DNA of 64,000 nt from an uncultured Pseudomonadota bacterium. GTDB lineage: Bacteria > Myxococcota_A > UBA796 > SXON01. Position numbers and translations under genes: made by a program. The stretch covers positions 1-64,000 of the forward strand of contig CAISIK010000014.1 in NCBI GenBank assembly GCA_903885375.1. Direction: 5' to 3'. Under the pieces are notes generated by a model. That model saw only the letters and a list, made by a program, of their open reading frames with translations, was not told where the DNA came from and did no database searches. Of this stretch, positions 16,074-24,305 are shown one piece after another (the stretch's first letter is position 1; the number at the start of each line of letters is the position of its first letter).

Positions 16074-17381
16074 TCAGTACGCCGCGGCGCGGAGCACGTT
16101 CCGAGGGGAGGGGTCGAGGCGGAAGGCCTCCAGCAGGCGGGCGGCCGGCGAGCGGCCGCTGGCGGCCAAGCCGAGGAAGGGGTCGAGCAGCGAGGTGTCC
16201 TCCCCGATGGCGAGGAGGCCCTTGTGCGCGATGGCGCCGAGCTCCTGGGCCCACTCGGCCATGGGGCGGCCGTTCCAGTCGCCCTCGAGGCCGAGGAGCG
16301 CCGCGTAGGCGAAGCCTTCCTCTCGCGTGCGCGTGCCGTTCTGCGCGGTGAAGGCGCGGGCGAAGGCACGGGTGTCGGCGAGGGCGCCGTACAGCGTGCC
16401 CGTCCAGAGCGCGCAGAAGGCGATCGCGAGGTCGAGCGGCACGGCATCCGCGCTGCGGATCTCGATCGTGCGCTTCACCCGCACCTCGGGGAAGACGCTC
16501 GTCTGGTGGAGCGACCAGTCCTCGAGGGTGGGGAACTCGCCGTCGATGCCCTGGTCCATCCACTGCCGGAAGGTGCGACCTTCGCTCGGGCGCCACTGGC
16601 CGTGGTGGTAGTGGAACATCATCGGCGTGTCGAGCAGGTACTCCACCCAGCCGGCGTGGGTGTAGCCGCCACTCACCGCGGCGGGGAATCCGGTGCGACG
16701 CGGATCGACCCGCGACCAGATGTGGCCGCGGTAGCTCATCCACCCGAGCTCGCGGCCCTCGCCGATCGGCGAGTTGGCGAACGCCGCCACGTTGAGGGGC
16801 GCGAGGTCGAGCGCGGCGTGGAACTTCTCGGCGCAGTCGGCTTCGCTGTCGAAGTCGAGGTTCACCTGTACGCAGCAGGTGCCCTTCATCATCCAGTGGG
16901 CGAGATCGCCGTACTGCGGAAGGAACTGCTGCATCATCGCGTAGCGGCCCTTGGGCATGAACGCGATGTCGTCGATCCGCGCGTAGGGTGTGAGCCCGGC
17001 GGCAATCCAGTGCAGGTCGTGGCCCTTGACCACCTCGACCAGCAGGTCCCGGTTGCGGGTGACCTCGTCGGCGAGGGCGCGCAGGGTGCGGAAGGGGGCG
17101 CCCGAGAGCTCCACCTGCCCGCCCGGCTCGAGCGTGATGGAGGCGCCTTCGCCGCGGAGCTCGATGAGGTGGGGGCCCTCGCGCTTCTCGGCCCAGCCGA
17201 GCCGATCCCGCAGCTCACCGAGGAGCCAGGCGATGCCGTCGGGGTCGTGGTAGCCGACCGACCGGCCATCGCCGCGGACGAGGGCGCGCTCGTACTCCCC
17301 GCCGATCAGCCAGCGTTCGCGGGGCTGGTGGTAGGAGTGGTAGCTCGCAACAAGGGAGGCGTGGGTGAGCCGTTCGGGCAT
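16074..17381 (-). CDS. gshA: glutamate-cysteine ligase (GCS2/plant-type)
   Basis: ATP-dependent ligase joining L-glutamate and L-cysteine to gamma-glutamylcysteine, the first step of glutathione synthesis, in the cytosol. The 435 residues fit the proteobacterial/plant-type GCS2 family. Recognisable segments are IGGEYERAL (metal/ATP-binding Glu pair), ITLEPGGQVELSGAPF, MPKGRYAMMQQFLPQYG, and MMKGTCCVQVNLDF with PHxx-free Cys pair, followed by RTIEIRSADAVP. The gene stands alone, divergent from a thioredoxin-like lipoprotein gene; gshB is not in the window. A TTGACG at 17412-17417 (minus strand) could be its -35. Confidence 0.9.
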   Translation of the reverse strand: MPERLTHASLVASYHSYHQPRERWLIGGEYERALVRGDGRSVGYHDPDGIAWLLGELRDRLGWAEKREGPHLIELRGEGASITLEPGGQVELSGAPFRTLRALADEVTRNRDLLVEVVKGHDLHWIAAGLTPYARIDDIAFMPKGRYAMMQQFLPQYGDLAHWMMKGTCCVQVNLDFDSEADCAEKFHAALDLAPLNVAAFANSPIGEGRELGWMSYRGHIWSRVDPRRTGFPAAVSGGYTHAGWVEYLLDTPMMFHYHHGQWRPSEGRTFRQWMDQGIDGEFPTLEDWSLHQTSVFPEVRVKRTIEIRSADAVPLDLAIAFCALWTGTLYGALADTRAFARAFTAQNGTRTREEGFAYAALLGLEGDWNGRPMAEWAQELGAIAHKGLLAIGEDTSLLDPFLGLAASGRSPAARLLEAFRLDPSPRNVLRAAAY

Positions 17382-17422
17382 GGACGGACCGAGTCACCCG
17401 CGCCGCGGCGACCGTCAACGGA

Positions 17423-17428
17423 TATGAT
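17423..17428 (+). promoter_or_regulatory. -10 box TATGAT before the thioredoxin-like lipoprotein gene
   Basis: TATGAT matches the sigma-70 -10 consensus at five of six positions. It ends 6 nt before the ATG at 17435, giving a predicted leaderless mRNA. It lies in the 53-nt divergent gap shared with gshA. Confidence 0.45.
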
Positions 17429-17434
17429 GGTGAG

Positions 17435-18001
17435 ATGTTGTACGTGTTGCTCACTGCGTGCATCCCGGAGCTCACCACTCCCGGCGGCAAGGGCTCCAGC
17501 GAGGAGTACACCCCGCCAGAAAACGCGTGGCCGGCGGCCGACTCGTTGCCCGAGCTCGAGGGCGAGGGGTTCGACGATGGGGAGCTCGTGGAGCGGCAGC
17601 TCCTCCCCGACCAGCACGGGCAGACGGTGGATCTGTGGCAGTTCTACGGCTACGTCTGGGTGCTCGATGTGAGCACCATCTGGTGCCAGCCCTGCCAGGA
17701 CCTCGCGAGCGAGCTTCAGGAAACGGCCGACGACTACGCCGACGATGACTTCGTCTACCTCACCGTCCTCGCCGAGAACCTCGAGGGCGATGTGCCCGAC
17801 ACGGAGGACCTCGCGGGATGGGCCGAGAGCTGGGGCATCGAGAACCAGCCGATCGTGAGCGACGAGGCCGGCTTCACGAGCACGCTCACCGGCGGGCAGT
17901 ACCCGCTGGTGCTGGTGATCGGGCGGGACCTTCGGGTGGCCGGCCGCGTGACCGTGCCCGACGACGCGCTGGTGCGCGAGGCCATCGAGGCGGAGCTCTG
18001 A
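17435..18001 (+). CDS. thioredoxin-like lipoprotein (TlpA/ResA type)
   Basis: Membrane-anchored periplasmic thiol-disulfide protein of 188 residues. The very short N-terminus MLYVLLTAC supplies a lipobox. A linker to about residue 55 is followed by a thioredoxin fold: HGQTVDLWQFYGYVWVLDV, the redox motif WCQPC (about residue 84), and the cis-Pro strand GGQYPLVLVIG. TlpA/ResA proteins reduce apocytochrome cysteines or similar periplasmic disulfides; with a di-heme lipoprotein gene nearby, a role in cytochrome maturation is possible but is only inference. It sits opposite gshA and 16 nt before the TPR kinase. Confidence 0.85.
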   Translation: MLYVLLTACIPELTTPGGKGSSEEYTPPENAWPAADSLPELEGEGFDDGELVERQLLPDQHGQTVDLWQFYGYVWVLDVSTIWCQPCQDLASELQETADDYADDDFVYLTVLAENLEGDVPDTEDLAGWAESWGIENQPIVSDEAGFTSTLTGGQYPLVLVIGRDLRVAGRVTVPDDALVREAIEAEL

Positions 18002-18017
18002 CCTCGGGCCCACCCGC

Positions 18018-20570
18018 ATGAGTCCGCTGCTCCTCCTGCTCGCTGTCGCCGCCCTCGCCGATCCGCTCGATGCGTTGGCGCCGGCCGCCCGCGGCATCTA
18101 CGCGCGCGCCGAGGAGCAGGAGGCGGCCGGGCGGTTCGCCACCGCCGGCAGCTTCTACCGCCTCGTGCTGGAGCAGGACCCCCGGTTCGTGCCCGCCCTG
18201 CTCGGGCTCGGGCGCACGCTCGAAGCGGAGGGCCGGCCGGAGGCGGCCGAGGCGCTGTACCGGGCCTCCGCGGGCGACCCCGACGTGACCGAGGCGCTCG
18301 CCACCCTGCTCGAATCGGGCCGGCCCGCCGAGGCGCTCGTGGCCTGGCGGGAGCTGCAGGTCATCCGTTTGGGGGATGCCCAGCCCTGGCTGCACGCCGC
18401 CCGGCTGTGCATCCGGCTCGGCGATCTGGAGGGTGCCGGTGAGGCCTGGGGCACCTACCTCCGGCTCCTGCAGTCCGAGGAGCCCGACGGCGACACGCTC
18501 CTCGCCCTCACCGACGCCGATCCGGCCCATGCCGAGGCGCTCCTTCGGGCCTACGTGGCAGGCTTCCCCGACGGCGCGGCGGTGGCCGGCGCCCGCGAAC
18601 GGCTCGACCGCATCGAGCTCGAAGCCGCCGCCGCGCTCGTGGACCTCGGGGCGGACACCCCGCTCCCCGCCGGTCTGGTCGACCTCGCAGCGCGCGTGGA
18701 TGAGGCGCTCGCTTCGGGCCGTACCTCCGAGGCGCTCTCGCTCGCCGGCCAGCTGGTCGCGCGCTCGCCGAGCACCGCCGAATCGCACGGGCGCCTCGCC
18801 GACGCGCTCCTCCTCACCGGCGACTGGGCCGAGGCCGAGGTGCAGGCGCGCATCGCCCGCGGGCTCGCCCCCAACGAGGCTGGCACGCGCGCGCGGCTCG
18901 GCCGCCTCCTCGCCGATGGGTACGGCGGTCGGCGCAACGCGGAGGCGCTGCGGGAGCTCGCCGCGGCGGTGCGGCTCCGGAGCGGCGATGCCGCGCTGCG
19001 GCACCGGTTCGGCGTGCTCCAGCAGGCGGAGGGGGGCTTCGCGGAGGCGGCGGAGGCCTACCGCGCCGTCCTGATCATGGAGCCGGAGGGGCCGTGGGCG
19101 GAGGACTGTCGCGTGCGCCTCGCCGCGATGGAGCGCCAGCCTCCCGAGGTGCCGGTGTCGGCGTTGACGCCGACGCTGCCCGTCTCCGAAGAGGCCGCCC
19201 ACCGATGGCGGCTCGCCACGGTGCTCCTCGAGCGGGGGCGGCGCGAGGAGGCGCTGAAGGAGCTCGATGCCGCCCTCGTCCTCGCGCCTCGTCACCCGCC
19301 ACTCCTGAACCTTCGGGCCGGGCTCGAGCTGGAGTCGGGGAACCCCACCGCCGCCGTGGCGCTCTGGCGTCGCTCCCTGGAGGCGGCCCCCGACCAGGCG
19401 GAGATCTGGTTCAACCTCGCGGGGCAGGCCACCGACCGCGACGAGCGTCGCGCCCACCTCGGCCGGGCCGCCGAGCTCGGGTACGCCGACGCACACTACC
19501 TCCTCGGCGAGCTGGCGGCCGGCCTCGGCGACTGGACCACGGCCCGCACGGAGCTGGCCGCCTACTTCGCCCGCGCCACGCCCGGCTCGCCCTACCGGCA
19601 GAGCGCCGAGGCGCTCCAGACGCGCGTGGAGGGGCGAAGGCGCACGGTGGCGGCCGTGCTCGCGGCGGGCGGGGTGCTCGGGCTGGGGCTCCCTTCCTTG
19701 TGGTGGTGGCGGCGCCGCTCCGGGAGCACGCTCGCGCAGGTGCTCGCCGCTGCGCCGGAAACCTGGCACGAAGCGGCGCGCCTGCTCGCGGGCATCCGCC
19801 ACGAGGTGCTCAAGCACAACACCACCGTGCTCCCCGACGTGGCGGCAGCGCTCGAAACGGGTGATCGGGGCCCCTGGGAGGCCTTCACCGCGCGCTTGCC
19901 GGAGCTCGACGAGAAGCTCCGCGCCTACATCAGCGCGCTGGTCACGCTGGGTGCGAGTCGGGGAATGCGCCTCGTCCCCGAAACGGACCCCGTGCTCGGG
20001 CCGCTGGTCCAGACCTTCGACCGCCTCAAGCGCATCCGGCGGCCGGAGCCCGACGAGCTGCTCACGCTGAGCCGGGTGGTGAACGAGCGCGTCTTCGCCG
20101 ACATCTCGCGCACCGTCCGCGAGATCTGCGTCATCGAGTGCGACGAGGCGCTCGTGCGCGCCGTGTACCAGCGGGTGTGCGCCGAACCCGGGCTCGCGGG
20201 GGACAACCTGCCGGAGCTCTGGGTCACCGGCGGCCCCGTCACCCTGCGGCTCTTCCGGCCCGACCTCGAGGACATCCTCGCCAACCTGCTGCGAAACGCG
20301 CTCACCGCCGGCGCCCGCTCGCTCGCCGTGGCGTTGAGCGAGTCGGAGGACGAGGTCACCGGGCACCCGCTCGTGGAGTTCGCCGTGATCGACGATGCGC
20401 CCGGCACGCTAACCAACGCCATGATCCGGAGTCGGTTCATCGGCCGCGGCCTCGGCCTCGCGGTCGACCTCACCAACCGCCACGGGGGCAGCATCCGGGT
20501 GGATGCCCGCGAGGAGGGGGCGAAGGCCGTCGTGGTGCAGTTCCAGCTCGCCGAAGGCGGATTGCTCTGA
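18018..20570 (+). CDS. TPR-repeat sensor histidine kinase
   Basis: 850-residue membrane protein combining an extracytoplasmic TPR sensor with a kinase. A signal-like segment (MSPLLLLLAVAALA) precedes about 500 residues of tetratricopeptide repeats (for example AEEQEAAGRFATAGSFYRLV). A transmembrane helix lies near residues 541-560 (VAAVLAAGGVLGLGLPSLWWW). The cytoplasmic part has an H-box-like IRHEVLKHNT with His595 as candidate phosphoacceptor, an N box EDILANLLRNALTAG (Asn756/Asn760), a G1 box IDDAPG (792-796) and a G2 box GRGLGLAVDLTNRHGG (from 809). Its partner is likely the receiver-like protein starting 22 nt downstream. The architecture is unusual; the ligand is unknown. Confidence 0.85.
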   Translation: MSPLLLLLAVAALADPLDALAPAARGIYARAEEQEAAGRFATAGSFYRLVLEQDPRFVPALLGLGRTLEAEGRPEAAEALYRASAGDPDVTEALATLLESGRPAEALVAWRELQVIRLGDAQPWLHAARLCIRLGDLEGAGEAWGTYLRLLQSEEPDGDTLLALTDADPAHAEALLRAYVAGFPDGAAVAGARERLDRIELEAAAALVDLGADTPLPAGLVDLAARVDEALASGRTSEALSLAGQLVARSPSTAESHGRLADALLLTGDWAEAEVQARIARGLAPNEAGTRARLGRLLADGYGGRRNAEALRELAAAVRLRSGDAALRHRFGVLQQAEGGFAEAAEAYRAVLIMEPEGPWAEDCRVRLAAMERQPPEVPVSALTPTLPVSEEAAHRWRLATVLLERGRREEALKELDAALVLAPRHPPLLNLRAGLELESGNPTAAVALWRRSLEAAPDQAEIWFNLAGQATDRDERRAHLGRAAELGYADAHYLLGELAAGLGDWTTARTELAAYFARATPGSPYRQSAEALQTRVEGRRRTVAAVLAAGGVLGLGLPSLWWWRRRSGSTLAQVLAAAPETWHEAARLLAGIRHEVLKHNTTVLPDVAAALETGDRGPWEAFTARLPELDEKLRAYISALVTLGASRGMRLVPETDPVLGPLVQTFDRLKRIRRPEPDELLTLSRVVNERVFADISRTVREICVIECDEALVRAVYQRVCAEPGLAGDNLPELWVTGGPVTLRLFRPDLEDILANLLRNALTAGARSLAVALSESEDEVTGHPLVEFAVIDDAPGTLTNAMIRSRFIGRGLGLAVDLTNRHGGSIRVDAREEGAKAVVVQFQLAEGGLL

Positions 20571-20580
20571 CCGGCTCGGA

Positions 20581-20586
20581 TACACC
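20581..20586 (+). promoter_or_regulatory. -10-like box TACACC before the receiver-like gene
   Basis: TACACC ends 6 nt before the ATG at 20593, with no Shine-Dalgarno sequence. It lies in the 22-nt gap after the kinase gene, so the receiver gene may have its own start site in addition to read-through. Confidence 0.2.
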
Positions 20587-20592
20587 CTGCTC

Positions 20593-21069
20593 ATGCCGGC
20601 TCGCGTGCTCATCGTGGAAGACGGGTTCGAGTACCGCGACACCTTCTCGCGCTACGCCGGCGATCAGTTCGAGTTCGTCCGCACCGGGTCGGGCGCCGAG
20701 GCGCTGGCAGCGGTGGCGGCGGAGGCCTTCGACTGCCTCTTCCTCGACATGCGCTTCGATCGGGTCCAGCCCGGCGAGCTCCTCGGCGACCTCGCGGAGA
20801 CCGCGGAGCGCTTCAATGGCGACCCCGTTCGGGCCACACGCTTCCTCGAGGAGAACCAGGGCGTCTATGTGCTCGCGGCGTTGCGGGAGGCGGGTTGCCG
20901 CCTGCCGGCCGTCTTCAGTCACGACTTCTCGGGTGAGCCCCGCCGATGGAGCGCACTGGCCCGCAAGTACGCCCCGGTGGCCTGGCTCCCCGACAACGCG
21001 AGCCCCGCGCAGGTGAAAGACTGTCTGAGCCAGGCCGCGTCAGGTGCCCTGCCGCCGGCGGAGGGTTAG
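20593..21069 (+). CDS. atypical response-regulator receiver protein
   Basis: Stand-alone receiver-like domain of 158 residues, no output domain. It begins ARVLIVEDGFEYRDTF (acidic pocket) and has the phosphoacceptor strand CLFLDMRFD (Asp at about residue 51). Two departures from the canonical fold are visible. The loop after the phosphoacceptor is expanded by roughly 25-30 residues (RVQPGELLGDLAETAERFNGD and beyond). The conserved Lys of beta-5 is missing, the position reading AWLPDN in place of the usual YLxKP. Strand beta-4 is LPAVFSHDFS, with Ser for the switch Thr. It is probably the partner of the upstream kinase, with altered phosphorylation chemistry or a sink role. Confidence 0.75.
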   Translation: MPARVLIVEDGFEYRDTFSRYAGDQFEFVRTGSGAEALAAVAAEAFDCLFLDMRFDRVQPGELLGDLAETAERFNGDPVRATRFLEENQGVYVLAALREAGCRLPAVFSHDFSGEPRRWSALARKYAPVAWLPDNASPAQVKDCLSQAASGALPPAEG

Positions 21070-21094
21070 GCGGGCGGCGTTCCGGAGCTCGACC

Positions 21095-22351
21095 ATGTCC
21101 CGACGCATCTTCCTTCTCGGCGGCCACAACACGGCGTTCATCGGGAAGGGCCACCCGGACTTCGTGTGGAAGAACCACCCGGACTTCGGCAAGCGCGAGA
21201 ACCCCACCCTCGAGGAGCACCTCGCCGAGGCGGTGGCGGGCGCGTTCAAGACCACCGGCGTGGATCCTGAGCGGGTCGACAAGGGCTACGTCGGCAACTT
21301 CGTGGGCGAGCTCTTCTGCCAGCAGGGCCACCTTGGCGCCGCGCTCGCGGGCAGCCACCCGGGCCTCGCCGGCAAGGCGATGATGCGCGTGGAAGCGGCC
21401 TGCGCCTCCGGCGGCCTCGCCATCGCCTGCGCGGTCGATGCCATCCGCGCCGGGAGCGACACCGTGCTCGTGGCCGGCGTGGAAGTGCAGACGACCGTGA
21501 GCGCGCGCGAGGGCGCGGACTACCTCGCGCGAGCCAGCCACTACCGCCGTCAGCGCAGCATCGATGAGTTCACCTTCCCGGCGCTCTTCGGCCGCCGCAC
21601 CAAGGCCTACCGCGAGCGCTATGGCGTCACCGAGGAGGACATCGGTCGTGTGGCCGTGAAGGCCTATGCCAACGCCAACAAGAACCCGCTGGCGCACATG
21701 AAGGCCCGCAAGATGGACCTCGCCACGGCGGGTTCGGCCAACGACCGGAACCCCTGCTTCCTCCAGAACGCGGAGTACGCGCCCTACATCAAGATGAGCG
21801 ACTGCAGCCAGGTGAGCGATGGCGCTTCGGCCGCGCTCATCGTCAGCGAGGAGGGCCTGCGCGCCGCCGGCAAGACCGAGGCCGACGCTATCGAGATCAT
21901 CGGCTACGGCCACAGCACCGCCTCCTTGTACGAGGATGGCGACCTCACCCAGCTCTGGACCACGAAGGCCGCCGCCGAGAAGGCGTACCGGGCCGCCGGC
22001 ATCGGCGCGGGCGACATCGAGGTGTGCGAGGTGCACGACTGCTTCACCGTGACCGAGCTCCTCATGATCGAGGCCCTCGGCCTCGCGGCGCCCGGCGAGG
22101 GCGCGGCGCTCGTGCGGGATGGGGTCACCGAGATCGGCGGGCGCGTGCCCGTGAACACGGGCGGCGGGCTCGTCGGCTTCGGGCACCCCGTGGGCGCCAC
22201 CGGCGTGAAGCAGGGCATCGAGATCTGGAAGCAGATGAAGGGCCTCGCCGGCGGCTACCAGGTTCCTGGCCGCCCCCGCGTGGGCGTGACGGCGAACATG
22301 GGTGGCGACGATCGCACCGTGATGGTCACGGCCTTCCGCAACGTCGGGTAG
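21095..22351 (+). CDS. SCP2/SCPx-type thiolase (acetyl-CoA acyltransferase family)
   Basis: Thiolase-fold acyl-CoA enzyme of 418 residues, nearest in pattern to the sterol-carrier-protein-X/nonspecific lipid-transfer thiolases. The nucleophile is Cys103 in VEAACASGGLA. The other catalytic motifs are HDCF (His314) and GFGHPVGATG (His364), as expected for SCP2-type enzymes, where the second Cys sits in HDCF instead of the classical CxG loop. ATG 21095 is preceded by GGAG. It may work in beta-oxidation or acyl chain modification; no acyl-CoA dehydrogenase or OB-fold DUF35 partner is adjacent. The next gene begins 3 nt after its stop. Confidence 0.88.
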   Translation: MSRRIFLLGGHNTAFIGKGHPDFVWKNHPDFGKRENPTLEEHLAEAVAGAFKTTGVDPERVDKGYVGNFVGELFCQQGHLGAALAGSHPGLAGKAMMRVEAACASGGLAIACAVDAIRAGSDTVLVAGVEVQTTVSAREGADYLARASHYRRQRSIDEFTFPALFGRRTKAYRERYGVTEEDIGRVAVKAYANANKNPLAHMKARKMDLATAGSANDRNPCFLQNAEYAPYIKMSDCSQVSDGASAALIVSEEGLRAAGKTEADAIEIIGYGHSTASLYEDGDLTQLWTTKAAAEKAYRAAGIGAGDIEVCEVHDCFTVTELLMIEALGLAAPGEGAALVRDGVTEIGGRVPVNTGGGLVGFGHPVGATGVKQGIEIWKQMKGLAGGYQVPGRPRVGVTANMGGDDRTVMVTAFRNVG

Positions 22352-22354
22352 CGC

Positions 22355-22909
22355 GTGGACAGGCGCCTCGTCGCGGTGGGGGTGTTCGTGCTCGCGCTCG
22401 GCGGCGTGGCCTTCTGGCTCACCTCCGCGCCCGAGTCGCCTTCTGCCAATGCGGCCGGGAAGCCGCCGGTGCTGTCGCGTCCCACCCCGATCGCGCCGCA
22501 CCGCGCGCCCACCGAGGAGGTGCTCCAGGATACGCCCACGCCCGCCCTCGTGCGGGCGGGTCCGCAGGCCGGGGATGATGTGGAGCAGCGACGGCGACTG
22601 GAGGTGCAGGCCTCCCTGGCCGCGCCGTACTGGGCGCGGCTCGCCCCCCACATCCAGGACCCCGAGCTCCGCGCGCAGAGCACGGAGATGTTCGCTCGAC
22701 TCAACCGGCTCGACGAGCCCGCGGCCGACCTCGCGAAGGCGCAGTACGACCTCACGCAGGCCCTCATCGCCAAGGGCGGGCTCGACCGCAAGTCGCAGTC
22801 CTGGCTCGACTACCTGAACAGCACCTCGGCGGCGGTGCTGCAGGATGGGGATGCCAGCCAGGTCCCCACCCCGGAGCAGGCCGCCACCAAGCGCCCCGGA
22901 GAGCGCTGA
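22355..22909 (+). CDS. single-pass membrane protein of unknown function
   Basis: Not recognised. The 184-residue product has one N-terminal hydrophobic helix (LVAVGVFVLALGGVAFWLT) acting as a signal anchor, a Pro/Ala-rich linker to about residue 75, and a helical C-terminal part (VEQRRRLEVQASLAAPYWARL, then PAADLAKAQYDLTQALIAKG). The GTG start lies 3 nt after the thiolase stop, so it is probably translated from the same message. No motif suggests a function. Confidence 0.6.
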   Translation: MDRRLVAVGVFVLALGGVAFWLTSAPESPSANAAGKPPVLSRPTPIAPHRAPTEEVLQDTPTPALVRAGPQAGDDVEQRRRLEVQASLAAPYWARLAPHIQDPELRAQSTEMFARLNRLDEPAADLAKAQYDLTQALIAKGGLDRKSQSWLDYLNSTSAAVLQDGDASQVPTPEQAATKRPGER

Positions 22910-22915
22910 AGCGGA

Positions 22916-22921
22916 TAGCGG
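22916..22921 (+). promoter_or_regulatory. -10-like box TAGCGG (in GGATAGC) before gene 22928
   Basis: TAGCGG, within GGATAGC, ends 6 nt before the ATG at 22928. A GGAG overlaps its end and could be a ribosome binding site, so this case is ambiguous between leaderless and leadered. Confidence 0.25.
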
Positions 22922-22927
22922 AGCGCC

Positions 22928-23587
22928 ATGGTGCTCCTCTCCTGCGCGCTGGCCGCGCCGCTCTCCCCCGCCTTCCCCGTGGCGTCCGTGCCGTTCACCG
23001 CGCCGCGGCCGGAGGCCTTCATCCCTGCGGGCTGGGCGCTCGCGGGCGTGAGCGGGGCCGAGGAGCGCGCGCGGAGCCTCGCGCCCGGCGGCACCGACAC
23101 CGGCGACCTCACGGGCGATGGCCGGCCCGACCGCGTGATGGTGCTCGAGCCGGCCAGCCGCGTCGGCGCGGGCGCGGTGGCGGCGTGCGCAGGCTGCGAG
23201 GCGGACAACTGGCCGAGGGCGGTCGTGGTGCTCGAAGCGTCGGGTGCCGGCTGGCTCAAGCTCGGGGTCGCGGGGTGGGGGGATGCCACCACGTCGGCGC
23301 GCATCGAGGCGGGCCAGCTCGTGATCACCTCGGGGCGAGCGGTGAGGGGGAGCGAGGAACTCCGGCTGGCGAAGTACGCGGTGGCCGGGGGGCGGCTCAC
23401 GGCGGTGTGGACGGAAGCGCTCCTGTCGGGCCCGGCCGAGGACTTCGGCGAGCCCGTTTCGGAGCGGGTGCGGGAGGACTGGAAGCTGCACGAACGCATC
23501 GTGGAGCGCGGCACGCCGCTCACGTTCCACCACAAGGAACCGTTCTCGGGCGAGCGCGCGCTCGAGCAGGCGCCGCCGAGTCGATGA
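22928..23587 (+). CDS. exported protein with an FG-GAP-like calcium loop
   Basis: Function unknown, 219 residues. A signal peptide (MVLLSCALAAPLSPAF) is followed by a domain with GDLTGDGRPDRVMVLEP, a D-x-T-G-D-G-x-x-D calcium-binding loop of the FG-GAP/VCBS kind. Only one such unit is clear. A CAGC pair may form a disulfide. The C-terminus contains REDWKLHERIVERGTPL. Likely periplasmic or outer-membrane-attached. It lies between the small membrane protein and cmk on the same strand. Confidence 0.6.
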   Translation: MVLLSCALAAPLSPAFPVASVPFTAPRPEAFIPAGWALAGVSGAEERARSLAPGGTDTGDLTGDGRPDRVMVLEPASRVGAGAVAACAGCEADNWPRAVVVLEASGAGWLKLGVAGWGDATTSARIEAGQLVITSGRAVRGSEELRLAKYAVAGGRLTAVWTEALLSGPAEDFGEPVSERVREDWKLHERIVERGTPLTFHHKEPFSGERALEQAPPSR

Positions 23588-23631
23588 GCGCGCGGTCGGA
23601 GGCAGGCGGGGCCCGCGCGGCGGATTCTGGT

Positions 23632-23637
23632 TAGCAG
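23632..23637 (+). promoter_or_regulatory. -10-like box TAGCAG before cmk
   Basis: TAGCAG ends 5 nt before the GTG at 23643 with no Shine-Dalgarno sequence, again the leaderless spacing. It lies in the 55-nt gap after the preceding gene. Confidence 0.3.
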
Positions 23638-23642
23638 CCCGC

Positions 23643-24305
23643 GTGCGAGAGATTGCGATCGCGGTTGATGGCCCCGGGAGCTCGGGCAAGGGCACGGTGG
23701 CGCGGCGGGTGGCCGAGGCGCTCGGGTACCAGTTCGTCGATACCGGCGCGATGTACCGGGCGGTGGGGCTGGTGGCGCTTCGCCGGGGGGTGCCGCTCGC
23801 CGACGAGGCCGCCACGGCCGCGATCGCCGCGGGTCTGCGGTTCCGCTTCGCCTTCGAGTCCGGCCAGCTCCGGGTGTGGGCCGACGAGGAGGATGTGACC
23901 GCCGAAATCCGCGGCGAGCGGGTGGGCGCCGCGGCTTCAGCGGTAGCGGTCCACCCGGCTGTGCGCGGGGCGTTGCTCGGGCTGCAGCGGGCGCTCGGCG
24001 CGGCCGGCGGCGTGGTCATGGATGGCCGGGACATCGGCACGGTCGTGCTTCCCGACGCCGGGCTGAAGGTGTTCCTCGATGCGAGCCTCGACGAGCGCGC
24101 GCGCCGTCGTGCGTTGGAAACGCCGGGGCGCGACTTCCTGCAGGTGCGCGAGGAGCTCGCGGCGCGCGATCACCAGGACAGCTCCCGGGCGGTGGCGCCC
24201 CTGCGCTGCGCCGACGATGCCGTGCGCCTCGACAGCACCGGCCTCGCCATCGACGAGGTGGTGGCGCGCATCGTGGAGCTCGCGCGCGCCCGCCGCGGGC
24301 GCTGA
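23643..24305 (+). CDS. cmk: cytidylate kinase
   Basis: Cytosolic (d)CMP kinase, transferring phosphate from ATP to CMP/dCMP for pyrimidine recycling. The 220 residues match the bacterial type with its inserted CMP-binding domain. The P-loop is DGPGSSGKGT, followed by FVDTGAMYRAVGLVALRRG, MDGRDIGTVVLPDA, and the LID region DERARRRALE...ARDHQDSSRAVAPL. The GTG at 23643 places the P-loop at the usual distance from the N-terminus. cmk is commonly just upstream of rpsA; here three extra genes (24306-29460) separate them. The MBOAT gene begins immediately after its stop. Confidence 0.95.
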   Translation: MREIAIAVDGPGSSGKGTVARRVAEALGYQFVDTGAMYRAVGLVALRRGVPLADEAATAAIAAGLRFRFAFESGQLRVWADEEDVTAEIRGERVGAAASAVAVHPAVRGALLGLQRALGAAGGVVMDGRDIGTVVLPDAGLKVFLDASLDERARRRALETPGRDFLQVREELAARDHQDSSRAVAPLRCADDAVRLDSTGLAIDEVVARIVELARARRGR

